A stretch of 64,000 bases of DNA. Origin: Streptococcus australis (GTDB taxonomy: Bacteria > Bacillota > Bacilli > Lactobacillales > Streptococcaceae). The position numbers were made by a program, and so were the translations under genes. Every line of letters starts with the position of its first letter. The stretch's first letter is position 1. Location: positions 263,010 to 327,009 of the forward strand of contig NZ_RJPZ01000003.1 in the NCBI RefSeq assembly GCF_003943615.1. Reading direction: 5' to 3'. Shown piece after piece: positions 1-9,533 of this stretch. Under the pieces are notes generated by a model. The model saw only the letters and a list, made by a program, of their open reading frames with translations, was not told where the DNA came from and made no database searches.

Positions 1-408
1 CGTTTGTGCGACTTCTTGGTCCTTGCAAACAATTAAAAGGGTATTGGCCCCTGCGACGGTTCCAAGGATTTGATCATCCAAAATTTCATCGACTGCATTG
101 GCTAAAATGGCCGCCTCTCCAAGCTCCGTCCGAACAACCAGTGTGAACTCTGCTCTCGAGACCACTTGTGCATATTGAGCCATCAGTCTAAAAATATCTG
201 TTCGATCCGGTTCATCGGCTAATTTATAATAGAGGCCACCCTTCTCTTTTACCTTAATCAGACCAATTTCTCGCAGATCTCTGGATAAGGTTGTCTGGGT
301 CACTCCCGCCCCTCTCTGATCTAAACGGTCTTGAATTTCTTTTTGCGTCGATAACTTCTCATTTTGGATAATTTCTCGAATCAAAAGCTGACGTTCATCT
401 TTTTTCAT
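1..408 (-). CDS. argR: Arginine repressor family protein ArgR (C-terminal end cut by window edge)
   Basis: The frame is open from the ATG at 408 to the window edge, giving 136 visible codons of a family usually near 150 residues, so only the tail is missing. The N-terminal half (about 1-70) is a winged helix-turn-helix that binds ARG boxes (KEIQDRLDQRG, then TTLSRDLREIG). The C-terminal part is the hexamerisation and arginine-binding domain. In that domain the usual AGDDT motif, whose aspartates contact arginine, reads AGANT, so this copy may not bind arginine by itself and may work with a second ArgR/AhrC paralogue. It is divergent from argS. A candidate ARG box overlaps its own start region, suggesting autoregulation. 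Family call is firm; the co-repressor statement is inference. Confidence 0.9.
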   Translation of the reverse strand, partial: MKKDERQLLIREIIQNEKLSTQKEIQDRLDQRGAGVTQTTLSRDLREIGLIKVKEKGGLYYKLADEPDRTDIFRLMAQYAQVVSRAEFTLVVRTELGEAAILANAVDEILDDQILGTVAGANTLLIVCKDQEVAQT

Positions 409-422
409 TTTTGCTCCACTTT

Positions 423-448
423 TGAATAATTATACTTTGATTATACCA
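423..448 (-). promoter_or_regulatory. argR promoter with candidate ARG box
   Basis: On the minus strand TATAAT (445..440) is preceded by TGG, an extended -10. Just downstream of it lies the AT-rich dyad TGAATAATTATAC (423..435), which resembles lactic-bacterial ARG boxes. The position over the start site fits autorepression. No good -35 is visible. Confidence 0.4.
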
Positions 449-454
449 AAAAGT

Positions 455-484
455 TTGAAGAAAGGCCGAATTTTGTGATAGAAT
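455..484 (+). promoter_or_regulatory. argS promoter
   Basis: TTGAAG (455-460), an 18-base spacer and TAGAAT (479-484) preceded by TGA (extended -10). The ribosome binding site AAAGGAG follows about 20 bases later in front of the argS ATG. Confidence 0.5.
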
Positions 485-510
485 AGTAACAAAAGACCAA
501 AGGAGCTACT

Positions 511-2199
511 ATGAATCATAAAGAACTTATTGCAAGTGAATTGGCAAAAGTCATTGAAGGCTTAGACCAAGAAACTATCTTAAATTTACTAGAGCAACCA
601 AAATCTTCAGACCTCGGAGATATCGCCTTTCCTGCCTTTTCTTTGGCTAAAATCGAACGCAAAGCTCCTCAAGCGATTGCTGCTGATATTGCGGAAAAAA
701 TCGATGCCTCTCACTTTGAAAAAGTCGTTGCTACTGGTCCTTACGTAAACTTCTTCTTAGATAAATCACAAATCTCTGACCAAGTCATCAAATCTGTTAT
801 CCAAGCGGGTGCTGACTATGGACAACAAGAAGAAGGGCAAGGAGCGAACGTTACCATCGACCTTTCTAGTCCAAACATCGCAAAACCATTCTCAGTTGGT
901 CACTTACGTTCAACCGTTATCGGGGATGCTATTTCAAATATCTATAAAAAAATGGGCTACAATACCATTAAAATCAACCACTTGGGAGACTGGGGTAAAC
1001 AGTTCGGTCTCTTGATGGTGGCTTACAAAAAATGGGGTAGCAAGGAAGCTGTCGAAGCCAATCCAATCGACGAATTGTTGAAACTTTATGTTCGCATCAA
1101 TGCCGAAATCGAAAACGATCCTGCTTTGGACGATGAAGGACGTCTCTGGTTCAAGAAATTGGAAGATGGAGATCCAGAAGCAACTGAATTGTGGCAATGG
1201 TTCCGTGACGAGAGCTTGGTAGAATTCAACCGTATCTACAAACTCCTCGGTGTTGAATTTGACAGCTTAAACGGAGAAGCTTTCTACAATGACAAGATGG
1301 ACGAAGCTGTCCAAATCCTTGAAGAAAAAGGCTTGTTGAAAGAGTCTAAGGGGGCTAGCATCGTTGAGTTGGATGATGTCAACCTACCACCAGCTATGAT
1401 TAAAAAATCAGATGGTGCCACTCTTTATATCACTCGTGATATCGCAACCGCTATCTACCGTGCACGGACTTACAACTTTGTGAAAAACATCTATGTTGTC
1501 GGTCAAGAACAATCCAACCACTTCCGTCAGTTAAAAGCTGTTTTGAAGAAGATGGGATTTGAATGGAGCGACGATATGATCCACGTTGACTTTGGTTTGG
1601 TGACAAAGAACCGTCAAAAATTGTCAACTCGTAAAGGAAATATCATCCTGCTCGAACCAACTCTTCAAGAAGCTATCTCTCGTGCCAAAGCTCAGATCGA
1701 AGAAAAGAATCCTGAACTAGAAAACAAGGAAGAAGTAGCACATGCAGTCGGTGTTGGTGCGGTTAAATTCTACGATTTGAAGACAGACCGTCGAAACGGG
1801 TATGACTTTGACCTTGAAGCCATGGTATCCTTCGAAGGAGAAACTGGACCATACGTTCAATACGCTTATGCTCGTATCCAATCTATCCTTCGCAAAGCCA
1901 ACTTCACACCATCTGCAGATGCGACTTATAGCTTGAGCGATCCTGAAAGCTGGGAAATCATCAAGCTTCTCCAAGACTTCTCTCGTGTTGTCAAACGTGC
2001 TGCTGAAAACTATGATCCATCCTTGATTGCCAAATATGCCATCAACTTGGCTCAAGCCTTCAACAAGTACTATGCTCACACTCGGATCTTGGATGAAAGC
2101 CCAGAACGTGATAGCCGTCTTGCTCTTAGCTACTCAACAGCAGTTGTTTTGAAAGAAGCGCTTCGTCTATTGGGTGTGGATGCGCCTGATAAGATGTAA
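511..2199 (+). CDS. argS: Arginyl-tRNA synthetase
   Basis: Charges tRNA-Arg with arginine in the cytoplasm. The 562-residue length is normal for the family. An N-terminal Arg-specific domain occupies about residues 1-90. The class I HIGH-like motif GHLRS is at about 130-134. The KMSKS-equivalent loop is the degenerate KLSTRKG near 370, as is usual for ArgRS. The C-terminal DALR anticodon-binding domain runs from about 440 to the end. The ATG is preceded by AAAGGAG. The gene is divergent from argR with 102 bases between, as in related streptococci. A hairpin follows the stop. Confidence 0.97.
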   Translation: MNHKELIASELAKVIEGLDQETILNLLEQPKSSDLGDIAFPAFSLAKIERKAPQAIAADIAEKIDASHFEKVVATGPYVNFFLDKSQISDQVIKSVIQAGADYGQQEEGQGANVTIDLSSPNIAKPFSVGHLRSTVIGDAISNIYKKMGYNTIKINHLGDWGKQFGLLMVAYKKWGSKEAVEANPIDELLKLYVRINAEIENDPALDDEGRLWFKKLEDGDPEATELWQWFRDESLVEFNRIYKLLGVEFDSLNGEAFYNDKMDEAVQILEEKGLLKESKGASIVELDDVNLPPAMIKKSDGATLYITRDIATAIYRARTYNFVKNIYVVGQEQSNHFRQLKAVLKKMGFEWSDDMIHVDFGLVTKNRQKLSTRKGNIILLEPTLQEAISRAKAQIEEKNPELENKEEVAHAVGVGAVKFYDLKTDRRNGYDFDLEAMVSFEGETGPYVQYAYARIQSILRKANFTPSADATYSLSDPESWEIIKLLQDFSRVVKRAAENYDPSLIAKYAINLAQAFNKYYAHTRILDESPERDSRLALSYSTAVVLKEALRLLGVDAPDKM

Positions 2200-2236
2200 T
2201 ATCTTCCTTACTTTTTGATAGGAACCGTCTCTTTTA

Positions 2237-2290
2237 GGGGGTGAGAGGAATAGCTAAATAAGCCTTATTTAGTTCCATCTCACTCCTTTT
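2237..2290 (+). terminator. Terminator-like hairpin after argS
   Basis: GGGGTGAGAGGAA pairs imperfectly with TTCCATCTCACTCC around an inner AAATAAG/CTTATTT stem, followed by a T-rich stretch. It probably ends the argS transcript. Confidence 0.55.
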
Positions 2291-2364
2291 CTCATGTTAC
2301 ATACACCTATATTTTTAGAGATTAGCGCTTCCCTTATCTATTATCTTATCTTCTGGAGAACCCT

Positions 2365-2610
2365 ATGAACCAAACTGTTTACATTCTTATTTTAGTTAGC
2401 CTGCTCATTCTCTTTTTAATCAATAAATACGAGAGAGAAAAACTGCAAAAGATTCTACAAGAGCAACTCTTAAAAGATGAAACCTTCAAAGCAGGCATCA
2501 AGGAGCAAATCCAAACGACGGAAAACATCAACGATGTCATCCACGCTATCAACAAGGACTATCACCTCGGCCTCTTACTTTCGAAAGAAATCACAGATCA
2601 CTTAAAATAA
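2365..2610 (+). CDS. Small single-pass membrane protein of unknown function
   Basis: Encodes 81 residues. One hydrophobic helix spans about residues 4-20, then a charged, helix-prone tail rich in Lys, Glu and Gln, so a short N-terminally anchored protein with a soluble domain is likely. The ATG follows TGGAGAACCCT, a reasonable ribosome binding site. It is isolated between two hairpins, so it is probably monocistronic. I recognise no domain and assign no function. Confidence 0.7.
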   Translation: MNQTVYILILVSLLILFLINKYEREKLQKILQEQLLKDETFKAGIKEQIQTTENINDVIHAINKDYHLGLLLSKEITDHLK

Positions 2611-2619
2611 GCAACAACA

Positions 2620-2655
2620 GAGGAGGCGAGAAAATAAATCTCGCCTCCTCTTCTC
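2620..2655 (+). terminator. Strong terminator hairpin
   Basis: GAGGAGGCGAG pairs perfectly with CTCGCCTCCTC across a nine-base loop, followed by TTCTCT. It ends the small membrane protein gene. Confidence 0.75.
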
Positions 2656-2680
2656 TGCTAATCATGCAACCTCCTCCCAT

Positions 2681-2713
2681 AAAAAGAAACCCCAAGCCTA
2701 GGCTTGGGGTTTC
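2681..2713 (-). terminator. Terminator of nrdI gene
   Basis: AAACCCCAAGCC/GGCTTGGGGTTT is a near-perfect palindrome. Read on the minus strand it is followed by TTTCTTTTT, directly after the nrdI stop codon. Confidence 0.75.
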
Positions 2714-2718
2714 CAATT

Positions 2719-3174
2719 TTAAAAGTGATACAAGTCTTCGATAATACCAGCTACTTTTTTGATATCCCCTAGCATCCCTCGCATCTCAAAGTCTGCTAGC
2801 ATAGGGAAGCCAAAGCGTTGACTGTACTGCTTGGCCGTTAGGCAATATTGATTATTGAAGTTGCGGTTTCCAGATCCCACAACTCCCAAGCATTTAGTGG
2901 CATTGTCTCCGTAGGCAATAAAGTCTGCTACATCTGTCGTTAGAATCTCCACATCCCCATTATCAACACCATTTCCTCCTTCAAGATAGGTAGGTAGAAA
3001 GGCGATAAAAGGAGTATCGACTTCAAAGAAGGGCTTCCCTTCTTTGACCAGGTCTTTGACATGGATCTTTTCAATGACCAAGTCAGGATACTGCTCCCAT
3101 AGATAGTCACTGAGGCGACGGACAAAACTTTCAGTGTTTCCACTTAAACTGATATAGACAAAACATACTTTCAT
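2719..3174 (-). CDS. nrdI: NrdI-family flavodoxin
   Basis: A 151-residue flavodoxin-like protein. NrdI carries FMN and helps assemble the manganese-tyrosyl cofactor of class Ib ribonucleotide reductase. The N-terminal phosphate-binding loop [10 protein letters not shown] (about residues 10-19) and the later [14 protein letters not shown] segment (about 97-110) are typical of the family. I use the ATG at 3174 because GGAG sits about seven bases upstream; a TTG four codons earlier overlaps that site. nrdE/nrdF are not nearby, so it is either a stand-alone nrdI or a second copy. Confidence 0.85.
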   Translation of the reverse strand: MKVCFVYISLSGNTESFVRRLSDYLWEQYPDLVIEKIHVKDLVKEGKPFFEVDTPFIAFLPTYLEGGNGVDNGDVEILTTDVADFIAYGDNATKCLGVVGSGNRNFNNQYCLTAKQYSQRFGFPMLADFEMRGMLGDIKKVAGIIEDLYHF

Positions 3175-3241
3175 TTTTTTCTCCAATCAGACCAGTTCCT
3201 CTTTTTTGTCCAAAATTAGAGGAGCTTTTACATGCTATAAT

Positions 3242-3754
3242 CTAAGCTTGAAGGTCGCTAGCTGGTCTATTTTTCAATTTGTAGAGGAGGATTCCCAAGT
3301 AAACAAGGGCTACAACTACACTCAAGACAAGTGCATATAAGCTAGAAGCCTGTAACAAAGTCCGCAATTTATCTGTTGTGATCACCGACATGGAAGAACG
3401 ATAAGACCAGAAATTGTGCAAGCTTATTAAGAGGAAGGCTCCAATTTGACCCATATAGGCATAGGTTGCCTTGACAATATCCTTTTTAGATAGGAAGAAA
3501 TAGCCAACAGCAATCAAGCCCCCAATCAAAAGAGATATCAACAACCAAGCAATCGGTCCGCGTAGTGCTACGATTAATTTTTCAAGGAAGGCTTTGTATT
3601 CTTCCCGTTCAAGAGCAGTGGTTAAGTTCAAAGAAGCTGCCATTTCATCTGTGACCTCCACTTTAGCCAATCCAAAGAAGGACTGAGCAGTTAATAGAGT
3701 TCCCATCGTTGACAGGGCTAGTAAGACATACATATAAATCGGATTTTTCTTCAT
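3242..3754 (-). CDS. Integral membrane protein of unknown function, four predicted helices
   Basis: Encodes 170 residues. Hydrophobic segments fall near residues 7-28, 68-90, 101-117 and 138-160, suggesting four membrane helices with a hydrophilic loop at about 30-65. The ORF starts at ATG after a weak AAACGAGGAAAT site. It lies downstream of malP in the same direction but after a clear terminator, so it is a separate unit. I do not recognise a named family. Confidence 0.7.
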   Translation of the reverse strand: MKKNPIYMYVLLALSTMGTLLTAQSFFGLAKVEVTDEMAASLNLTTALEREEYKAFLEKLIVALRGPIAWLLISLLIGGLIAVGYFFLSKKDIVKATYAYMGQIGAFLLISLHNFWSYRSSMSVITTDKLRTLLQASSLYALVLSVVVALVYLGILLYKLKNRPASDLQA

Positions 3755-3844
3755 TGTATTTCCTCGTTTCTAATATCCATACTATTTATTATAACGTGAA
3801 CCGAAGGGAAGCGCAAGTTTAGATTTCCCCGCTGATCCTGTACT

Positions 3845-3895
3845 AAAAAAGCTCCCTCTAAATCAGGATATGATCCAAAAGGAGCTCTTCTTTTC
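3845..3895 (-). terminator. Terminator of malQ-malP
   Basis: GAGCTCC and GGGAGCTTTTTT form a stem with a long loop on the minus strand, ending in a T-run, just after the malP stop codon. Confidence 0.55.
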
Positions 3896-3928
3896 TAAGT
3901 ATATTGCTTCTAGAATACTGAAAGCAAA

Positions 3929-6187
3929 TTAGTTCAAGTGCCAGATATCTTCGTTGTACTGAGCGATGGTACGGTCAGATGAGAAGAATCCTGCTTTGGC
4001 AATGTTGACGATGACTTTATCCAACCATGCGTCACGGTCTTCATAGTCAGCAAGCATTTGCTCTTTCACTTTGATGTAGTCTTCCAAGTCAAGAAGAGTC
4101 ATGAACCAGTCTTTGTTGATCAATTCGTTGTAAAGACGTTCTAAGCGTTCTTTCTTACCAACTGCAAGAACAGCGTCGCTGACGATGAAGTCAATCAATG
4201 GTTTGATAGCTTCACGAGCGTAGAATTCGCTTGATTTGTAAGCTTCTTTTGCGTAAAGGTCGATAACAGTTTCTGAATCTTCACCGAAGATGTAGATGTT
4301 TTCGTCTCCAACCAACTCAGCGATTTCCACGTTTGCTCCGTCCATAGTACCAAGAGTCAAAGCTCCGTTCAACATGAATTTCATGTTACCAGTACCTGAT
4401 GCTTCTTTAGAAGCAAGTGAGATTTGTTCTGAGATATCACATGCTGGGATGAGGAAGCTTGCTGCAGTAACGTTGTAGTTTTCAACCATTACCACTTGCA
4501 AGTGTGGTGCTACTGCTGGGTCGTTTGCGATCACTTCTGACAAGCAAAGGATCAAGTGGATGATGTCTTGAGCGATTGTGTAGGCAGGAGCTGCTTTACC
4601 ACCAAAGAATACTGTGATTGGACGAGCAGGGATATTACCAGCCTTGATGTCAAGATATTTGTGGATCACATACAAAGCGTTCATTTGTTGACGTTTGTAC
4701 TCGTGAAGACGTTTGATTTGGATATCAAAGATAGAGTTTGTATTGATTTCCACACCTTGGTGTTCTTTCAAGTGACGAGCCAATTTACGCTTGTTATGAG
4801 CCTTGATGCTTTCCAATTTTTCTTTGACAGCAGCCTTGTCTTCGTATGACAAGAGTTTTTCAAGCTCATCAGCTTCGTGGTGCCAATCGCGTCCAAGAAT
4901 CTCATCCAAGTAGTGAGACAAGCTTGGGTTCGCATGCATGAGCCAACGACGGAAGGTGATCCCGTTTGTTTTGTTGTTGAATTTTTCTGGGTAGATGTCG
5001 TAGAATGCTTTCAACTCAGAGTTCTTCAAGATTTCAGTGTGGAGTGCTGCTACCCCGTTAACACTGTATCCGTAGTGGATATCCATGTGAGCCATGTGTA
5101 CACGGTCGTTTTCATCAATGATTTGAACAGCTGGGTCTTTGTATTCTGCTTTAACACGGCTGTCCAATTCTTTGATGATTGGTACCAAGTGAGGAACCAC
5201 TTCTTCCAAGAATTCAAGAGGCCATTTTTCAAGAGCTTCAGCAAGGATGGTGTGGTTGGTGTAAGCAGTCATGCTACGAACGATAGAAATTGCTTCATCA
5301 AGTTCGATACCACGTTCAGTCAAAAGACGGATCAATTCAGGGATCACCATTGATGGGTGAGTATCGTTGATTTGTACAACTGCGTAGTCAGCAAGGTCGT
5401 GCAAGTTGCTTCCTTTTTCGATCGCTTCGTCGATGATCAATTGAGCACCGTTTGAAACCATGAAGTATTGTTGGAAAATACGGAGCAATTCACCTTGACG
5501 GTCACTATCATCTGGGTAAAGGAAAAGAGTCAAGTTGCGAGCGATGTCTGTCTTGTCAAAGTTGATACCCTCTTTGATGATTGAAGAATCAACTGAATCC
5601 AAATCAAACAAACGCAAACGGTTTTTAGTAGCTGTTTTGTAACCAGGTACATCGATATCATAAAGAGTAGATGTCAATGTAAAGTGTGCAAATGGCACTT
5701 GGTAGCTACGACTTGAACGAACCAACCAGTTTTGGTCAGTCAACCAAGCGTTAGGAATTGTTTCTTGTTGGTTGTTTTTAAGAACTTGTTGGAAAAGACC
5801 GAAGTGGTAGTTCAAACCAACCCCGTCACCGTTCAAACCAAGTGTAGCGATTGAGTCGATAAAGCAGGCTGCCAATCGTCCCAAACCACCGTTACCAAGT
5901 GATGGTTCCAATTCTACTTCTTCGATTTCGATCAACTCTTTACCTGCATCAGCAAGTTCTTTCTTAACTTCGTCATAAAGACCAAGGTTGATCAAGTTGT
6001 TTGACAAGAGTTTACCAATCAAGAACTCAGCTGAGATGTAGTAAACTTTTTTCTTACCAGTGTTGACTGGTTTTTGGCTACTTGCAAGTTTGCTGTAGTT
6101 AAGAAGAGCAAGGTAAAGCTCCTCGTTACTACAATCTGCGATAGATTTATTGTAACGATTTTGTACAAATTCTTTTAATGGTAACAT
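3929..6187 (-). CDS. malP: Maltodextrin/glycogen phosphorylase
   Basis: Splits alpha-1,4-glucans with phosphate to give glucose-1-phosphate, in the cytoplasm. The 752-residue length matches the short bacterial GT35 phosphorylases. The N-terminal [14 protein letters not shown] and the [17 protein letters not shown] stretch are family signatures. The pyridoxal-phosphate lysine is Lys603 in GTGNMKF. It lies 21 bases downstream of malQ and is surely co-transcribed, so its natural substrates are maltodextrins brought in by MalXCD. The start ATG is preceded by GGAGACACAAAA. malP and glgP are used interchangeably; malP is preferred here because of the mal context and the absence of other glycogen genes in the window. 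Confidence 0.95.
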   Translation of the reverse strand: MLPLKEFVQNRYNKSIADCSNEELYLALLNYSKLASSQKPVNTGKKKVYYISAEFLIGKLLSNNLINLGLYDEVKKELADAGKELIEIEEVELEPSLGNGGLGRLAACFIDSIATLGLNGDGVGLNYHFGLFQQVLKNNQQETIPNAWLTDQNWLVRSSRSYQVPFAHFTLTSTLYDIDVPGYKTATKNRLRLFDLDSVDSSIIKEGINFDKTDIARNLTLFLYPDDSDRQGELLRIFQQYFMVSNGAQLIIDEAIEKGSNLHDLADYAVVQINDTHPSMVIPELIRLLTERGIELDEAISIVRSMTAYTNHTILAEALEKWPLEFLEEVVPHLVPIIKELDSRVKAEYKDPAVQIIDENDRVHMAHMDIHYGYSVNGVAALHTEILKNSELKAFYDIYPEKFNNKTNGITFRRWLMHANPSLSHYLDEILGRDWHHEADELEKLLSYEDKAAVKEKLESIKAHNKRKLARHLKEHQGVEINTNSIFDIQIKRLHEYKRQQMNALYVIHKYLDIKAGNIPARPITVFFGGKAAPAYTIAQDIIHLILCLSEVIANDPAVAPHLQVVMVENYNVTAASFLIPACDISEQISLASKEASGTGNMKFMLNGALTLGTMDGANVEIAELVGDENIYIFGEDSETVIDLYAKEAYKSSEFYAREAIKPLIDFIVSDAVLAVGKKERLERLYNELINKDWFMTLLDLEDYIKVKEQMLADYEDRDAWLDKVIVNIAKAGFFSSDRTIAQYNEDIWHLN

Positions 6188-6208
6188 TTTTGTGTCTCCT
6201 GAAATTTT

Positions 6209-7726
6209 CTATTGGTTTGAATCCACCAAATTTTCATTGATTCGGCGATAAATGGTTGTCAAGTCAAGTAAGTTTTCCTCGACAGCTGGTGTCAATTGAT
6301 CTGCTGTCATTCGCCATGACCAGTTTCCACCAAGGGTAGATGGGAAGTTCATCCGAGCTGAACCATCCAACTCTAGCAAGTCTTGCATAGTGGCGATAGC
6401 CATAAAGCTTACTGATGAGAAGACTGTACGAAGCATCGCATGCACGACTGTTTCATATTCCTTGCGGTTTGTATAACGTGCCATGTACTCACGAGTTGGA
6501 TCGTCAATTTCATTGCGATACCAACCAAGAACAGTGTTGTTGTCGTGTGTTCCTGTGTACATGACAGAGTTGTTTGGTGCCAAGTGAGGGCTGTCAATGC
6601 TTTCGTGATCTGGGTTGAAGGCAAATTGAAGGACTTTCATCCCTGGGAATCCAGTACGCTCACGAAGTTCGATGACTTCGTCAGTCATGAAACCAAGGTC
6701 TTCTGCGATGATGTTCAAGTCACCAAGTTCTTCTTTAACCGCTGCAAAGAGTTTGTAGTCAGGTCCTTTGACCCATTTACCAGGTGCTGCTGTATCAGAA
6801 CCAGCAGGGATTTCCCAGTAAGACTCAAATCCACGGAAGTGGTCAATCCGAACGATATCGTAGATTTTAAAGCTTTCACGCAAGCGTTCAATCCACCATT
6901 TGTATCCATCTTGGTCCATTGCTTCCCAGTCATAGATTGGGTTCCCCCAAAGTTGACCATCCGCAGAAAACTCATCTGGAGGGCAACCTGCAATGTGAGT
7001 CGCTTTTCCGTTTTCTTCTGTTTTAAAGAGATGTGGATTTGCCCACATATCGCTTGAGTCTTCCGCTACGTAGATTGGCATATCTCCTACAATTTCGATG
7101 TGGTTATCGTTAGCGTATGCTTTCAATTTCAACCATTGTTTGAAGAAGAAATACTGTGTCACTCGATGGTAAGTCAATTTATCTTCCAATTGAGCGCGGT
7201 AGGAAGCAAGAGCTTCTGGTTGACGAGCGCGAATCGCTGCATCTGGCCACTCTGTCCATGCTTTTAATTCAAAATGTTCTTTAATGGCCATGTATTCAGC
7301 GAACAATTCCAACCAAGCTGCATTTTGCTCTGCAAATCGGCTGAAGTCATCCCAATCACCTGTTTTGAGAAAAGCTTCAACCGCTTTTTCTAGAAGAGGA
7401 CGACGTTGCTCGAAGATCTTGGCATAGTCTACTTCAGTTGGATCTTGACCAAAATCAATACCTTCTACATCAGATGCATCCAAGAGCCCTTGTTCAATTA
7501 AAAGATCAAAGTCAATAAAATGGGTGTTGCCTGCAAAAGCCGAGAAGGATTGGTAAGGAGAATCACCGTAGCTTGTTGTTCCGAGAGGCAAAATTTGCCA
7601 ATACCGTTGCTTGGTACGAACGAGAAAATCCACAAAATCGTAGGCTGCTTGGCCAAACGAACCGATTCCATACTTCCCAGGCAAGGATGAAATGTGCATC
7701 AAGACACCACTTTGGCGTTTTTTCAT
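6209..7726 (-). CDS. malQ: 4-alpha-glucanotransferase (amylomaltase)
   Basis: GH77 enzyme that transfers glucan segments between maltodextrins, making longer chains for MalP and releasing glucose. The catalytic residues are visible: nucleophile Asp295 in RIDHFRGF, acid/base Glu342 in IIAEDLG, and Asp395 in GTHDNNT. I place the start at 7726 (MKKRQSG, 505 residues), which has an AAGGTGG site upstream; the frame extends 27 codons further but that part is not family-like. First gene of the leftward malQ-malP operon. Its promoter overlaps the shared MalR/CcpA operator region. Confidence 0.95.
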   Translation of the reverse strand: MKKRQSGVLMHISSLPGKYGIGSFGQAAYDFVDFLVRTKQRYWQILPLGTTSYGDSPYQSFSAFAGNTHFIDFDLLIEQGLLDASDVEGIDFGQDPTEVDYAKIFEQRRPLLEKAVEAFLKTGDWDDFSRFAEQNAAWLELFAEYMAIKEHFELKAWTEWPDAAIRARQPEALASYRAQLEDKLTYHRVTQYFFFKQWLKLKAYANDNHIEIVGDMPIYVAEDSSDMWANPHLFKTEENGKATHIAGCPPDEFSADGQLWGNPIYDWEAMDQDGYKWWIERLRESFKIYDIVRIDHFRGFESYWEIPAGSDTAAPGKWVKGPDYKLFAAVKEELGDLNIIAEDLGFMTDEVIELRERTGFPGMKVLQFAFNPDHESIDSPHLAPNNSVMYTGTHDNNTVLGWYRNEIDDPTREYMARYTNRKEYETVVHAMLRTVFSSVSFMAIATMQDLLELDGSARMNFPSTLGGNWSWRMTADQLTPAVEENLLDLTTIYRRINENLVDSNQ

Positions 7727-7902
7727 TGGGGGTACCACCTTTAGTTTAATATATTTTTGTTTTAAGAAAATAGACGAACCTTCTATACTGTTTCTGATCC
7801 ACTCCAACTCTCAGAAAGAATAGAAGAAGGGCAGTCATCAGACATAGAACTGAATTTAACCTATTTATAAATGACCCTAGATCATCTTTATGCAACGTTC
7901 AA

Positions 7903-7916
7903 GGAAAACGTTTGCG
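7903..7916 (-). promoter_or_regulatory. Operator (MalR/LacI-type) in malQP promoter
   Basis: GGAAAACGTTTGCG is a LacI-family palindrome around the central CG, located just downstream of the malQP -10. A regulator bound here would block initiation or clearance. Confidence 0.65.
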
Positions 7917-7925
7917 TTATTATCC

Positions 7926-7954
7926 ATTATAAAGTAATCCTGTGGTTTATGCAA
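7926..7954 (-). promoter_or_regulatory. malQP promoter
   Basis: Minus strand: TTGCAT (7954..7949), a 17-base spacer and a perfect TATAAT (7931..7926), giving a leader of about 190 bases before malQ. Confidence 0.7.
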
Positions 7955-8086
7955 GAGGTTTCCTAAACTTTTATGTTTTTTCTGCAGGTTAACCCTATGC
8001 CTAGTGTATCCCTTTCTCATTTTCTTGTCAACTATTTGTGTGTATAATAGAAGATAAAAAAATTTTAAAAATTTTTGCACAAATAC

Positions 8087-8115
8087 TTGCAAACGTTTTC
8101 TCCCTGTGATATACT
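8087..8115 (+). promoter_or_regulatory. malX promoter with overlapping cre/MalR operator
   Basis: TTGCAA (8087-8092), 17 bases, then TGATATACT giving an extended -10 (TATACT 8110-8115). The bases 8087-8101 fit the catabolite-responsive element consensus WTGNAANCGNWNNCW at every defined position and also contain the core GCAAACGTTTTC shared with the other mal operators. CcpA and MalR may therefore compete for the -35 region. Confidence 0.7.
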
Positions 8116-8126
8116 ATTCGTGTTAA

Positions 8127-8153
8127 GGAAAACGTTTGTCTAAAACGTTTTCA
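8127..8153 (+). promoter_or_regulatory. Two downstream mal operators
   Basis: GGAAAACGTTTGTC (8127-8140) and TAAAACGTTTTCA (8141-8153) lie back to back, downstream of the malX -10, in the untranslated leader. Both share the AAAACGTTT core of the operators at 7903 and 8089. Tandem sites suggest cooperative MalR binding or looping with the malQP operator. Confidence 0.6.
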
Positions 8154-8192
8154 ACTAATAATCTTATTTTTATTCTTTAGGAGGAATAAATC

Positions 8193-9452
8193 ATGAAACG
8201 CACAATTCTTCGAAGCGCTGCTGTACTTGGTACAGTCGGATTCGCATCACTTCTTTTGGTAGCTTGTGGAGGCAAAAAAGAAGATTCTTCTTCTGCTACT
8301 AAAAACGAGTTGACTGTCTACGTCGATAATGGTTACAAATCTTACATGGAAGAAGCTGCGAAAGCTTTTGAAAAAGAAAGTGGTACAAAAGTAAACATCA
8401 AGACTGGTGACGCTCTTGGTGGTTTGGACAAATTGTCTCTTGACAACCAATCTGGTAAAGCTCCAGACGTTATGATGGCACCATACGACCGCGTAGGTGG
8501 TCTTGGTAACGACGGTCAATTGGCTGAAGTTAAATTGAACAAAGATAGCAAGACTGACAAAACAACTGAATCACTTGTAACAAACGGTGGCAAAGTATAT
8601 GGAGCACCAGCAGTTATCGAAACATTGGTTCTTTACTACAACAAAGACCTCCTACAAGAAGCTCCAAAAACATTTGGTGAACTTGAAGAATTAGCAAAAG
8701 ACAGCAAGTATAACTTCGCTGGTGAAGAAGGTAAAAACACTGCCTTCCTTGCTGACTGGACAAACTTCTACTATGCATACGGACTCCTTTCAGGTAACGG
8801 TGGATATGTCTTCGGTAAAGATGGTACTGATCCAAAAGACGTAGGTTTGAACAACCAAGGTGCCATCGACGGTATCGAATACGCGAAAACTTGGTACGCT
8901 AAATGGCCTAAAGGATTGCAAGACACTAAAGGTGCTGCAAACTTCATCCAAACTCAATTCCAAGAAGGTAAGACAGCTGCCATCATCGATGGACCATGGA
9001 AAGCATCTTCATTGAAAGAAGCTAAAGTAAACTACGGTGTAGCAACTATCCCTACCCTTCCAAACGGAAAAGCATATTCTGCCTTCGGTGGTGGTAAAGC
9101 TTGGGTTATCCCTGCAGGTGCTAACAACCCTGAAGCAGCTCAAAAATTTGTTGACTTCTTGACTACAACTGATCAACAAAAAGCCTTCTACGATAAGACT
9201 AACGAAGTGCCAGCTAACACAGAAGCTCGTGAATACGCTGTTGGTAAAAACGATGAGTTGACAACTGCCGTTGTTAAACAGTTTGAAAATGCACAACCAA
9301 TGCCAAACATCTCTGAAATGAGTACTGTTTGGGATCCAGCTGCAACTATGCTCTTCGACGCTGTAAGTGGTAAGAAATCTGCTAAAGATGCTGCTGACGA
9401 TGCTGTTAAATTGATCAAAGAAACTATCGAACAAAAATTCGGTGGCAAGTAA
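8193..9452 (+). CDS. malX: Maltodextrin-binding lipoprotein
   Basis: Extracellular solute receptor of the maltodextrin ABC transporter. Signal peptide with lipobox LVAC; the lipidated residue is Cys25. The rest of the 419 residues is a family 1 (MalE-like) binding protein: IDGPWKASSL and FGGGKAWVIP segments are typical. AGGAGG precedes the ATG. It heads the malXCD unit, and a perfect stem-loop after the stop probably makes its transcript more abundant than that of the permeases. Confidence 0.95.
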   Translation: MKRTILRSAAVLGTVGFASLLLVACGGKKEDSSSATKNELTVYVDNGYKSYMEEAAKAFEKESGTKVNIKTGDALGGLDKLSLDNQSGKAPDVMMAPYDRVGGLGNDGQLAEVKLNKDSKTDKTTESLVTNGGKVYGAPAVIETLVLYYNKDLLQEAPKTFGELEELAKDSKYNFAGEEGKNTAFLADWTNFYYAYGLLSGNGGYVFGKDGTDPKDVGLNNQGAIDGIEYAKTWYAKWPKGLQDTKGAANFIQTQFQEGKTAAIIDGPWKASSLKEAKVNYGVATIPTLPNGKAYSAFGGGKAWVIPAGANNPEAAQKFVDFLTTTDQQKAFYDKTNEVPANTEAREYAVGKNDELTTAVVKQFENAQPMPNISEMSTVWDPAATMLFDAVSGKKSAKDAADDAVKLIKETIEQKFGGK

Positions 9453-9464
9453 AACAGTTCCCAA

Positions 9465-9491
9465 GGGGCTGGGAATCTTTCCCAGCCTTTC
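9465..9491 (+). terminator. malX-malC intercistronic hairpin (attenuator or mRNA-stabilising stem)
   Basis: GGCTGGGAA and TTCCCAGCC pair perfectly over a three-base loop, followed only by TTTCG. The weak T-run suggests partial termination or a 3' stabiliser for malX mRNA, as is common between binding protein and permease genes. Confidence 0.6.
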
Positions 9492-9533
9492 GCTGTGATG
9501 TGGCCTCTGACCGCTCACATATAAGGAGTCGAT

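Noticed and set aside
4877..5353. 158-codon open frame antisense to malP
   Set aside because: It is a shadow of the strongly supported malP frame, without ribosome site or recognisable family.
6440..7057. 205-codon open frame antisense to malQ
   Set aside because: The composition is Cys/Phe/Val-rich as expected for a reverse reading of malQ; malQ has all catalytic residues.
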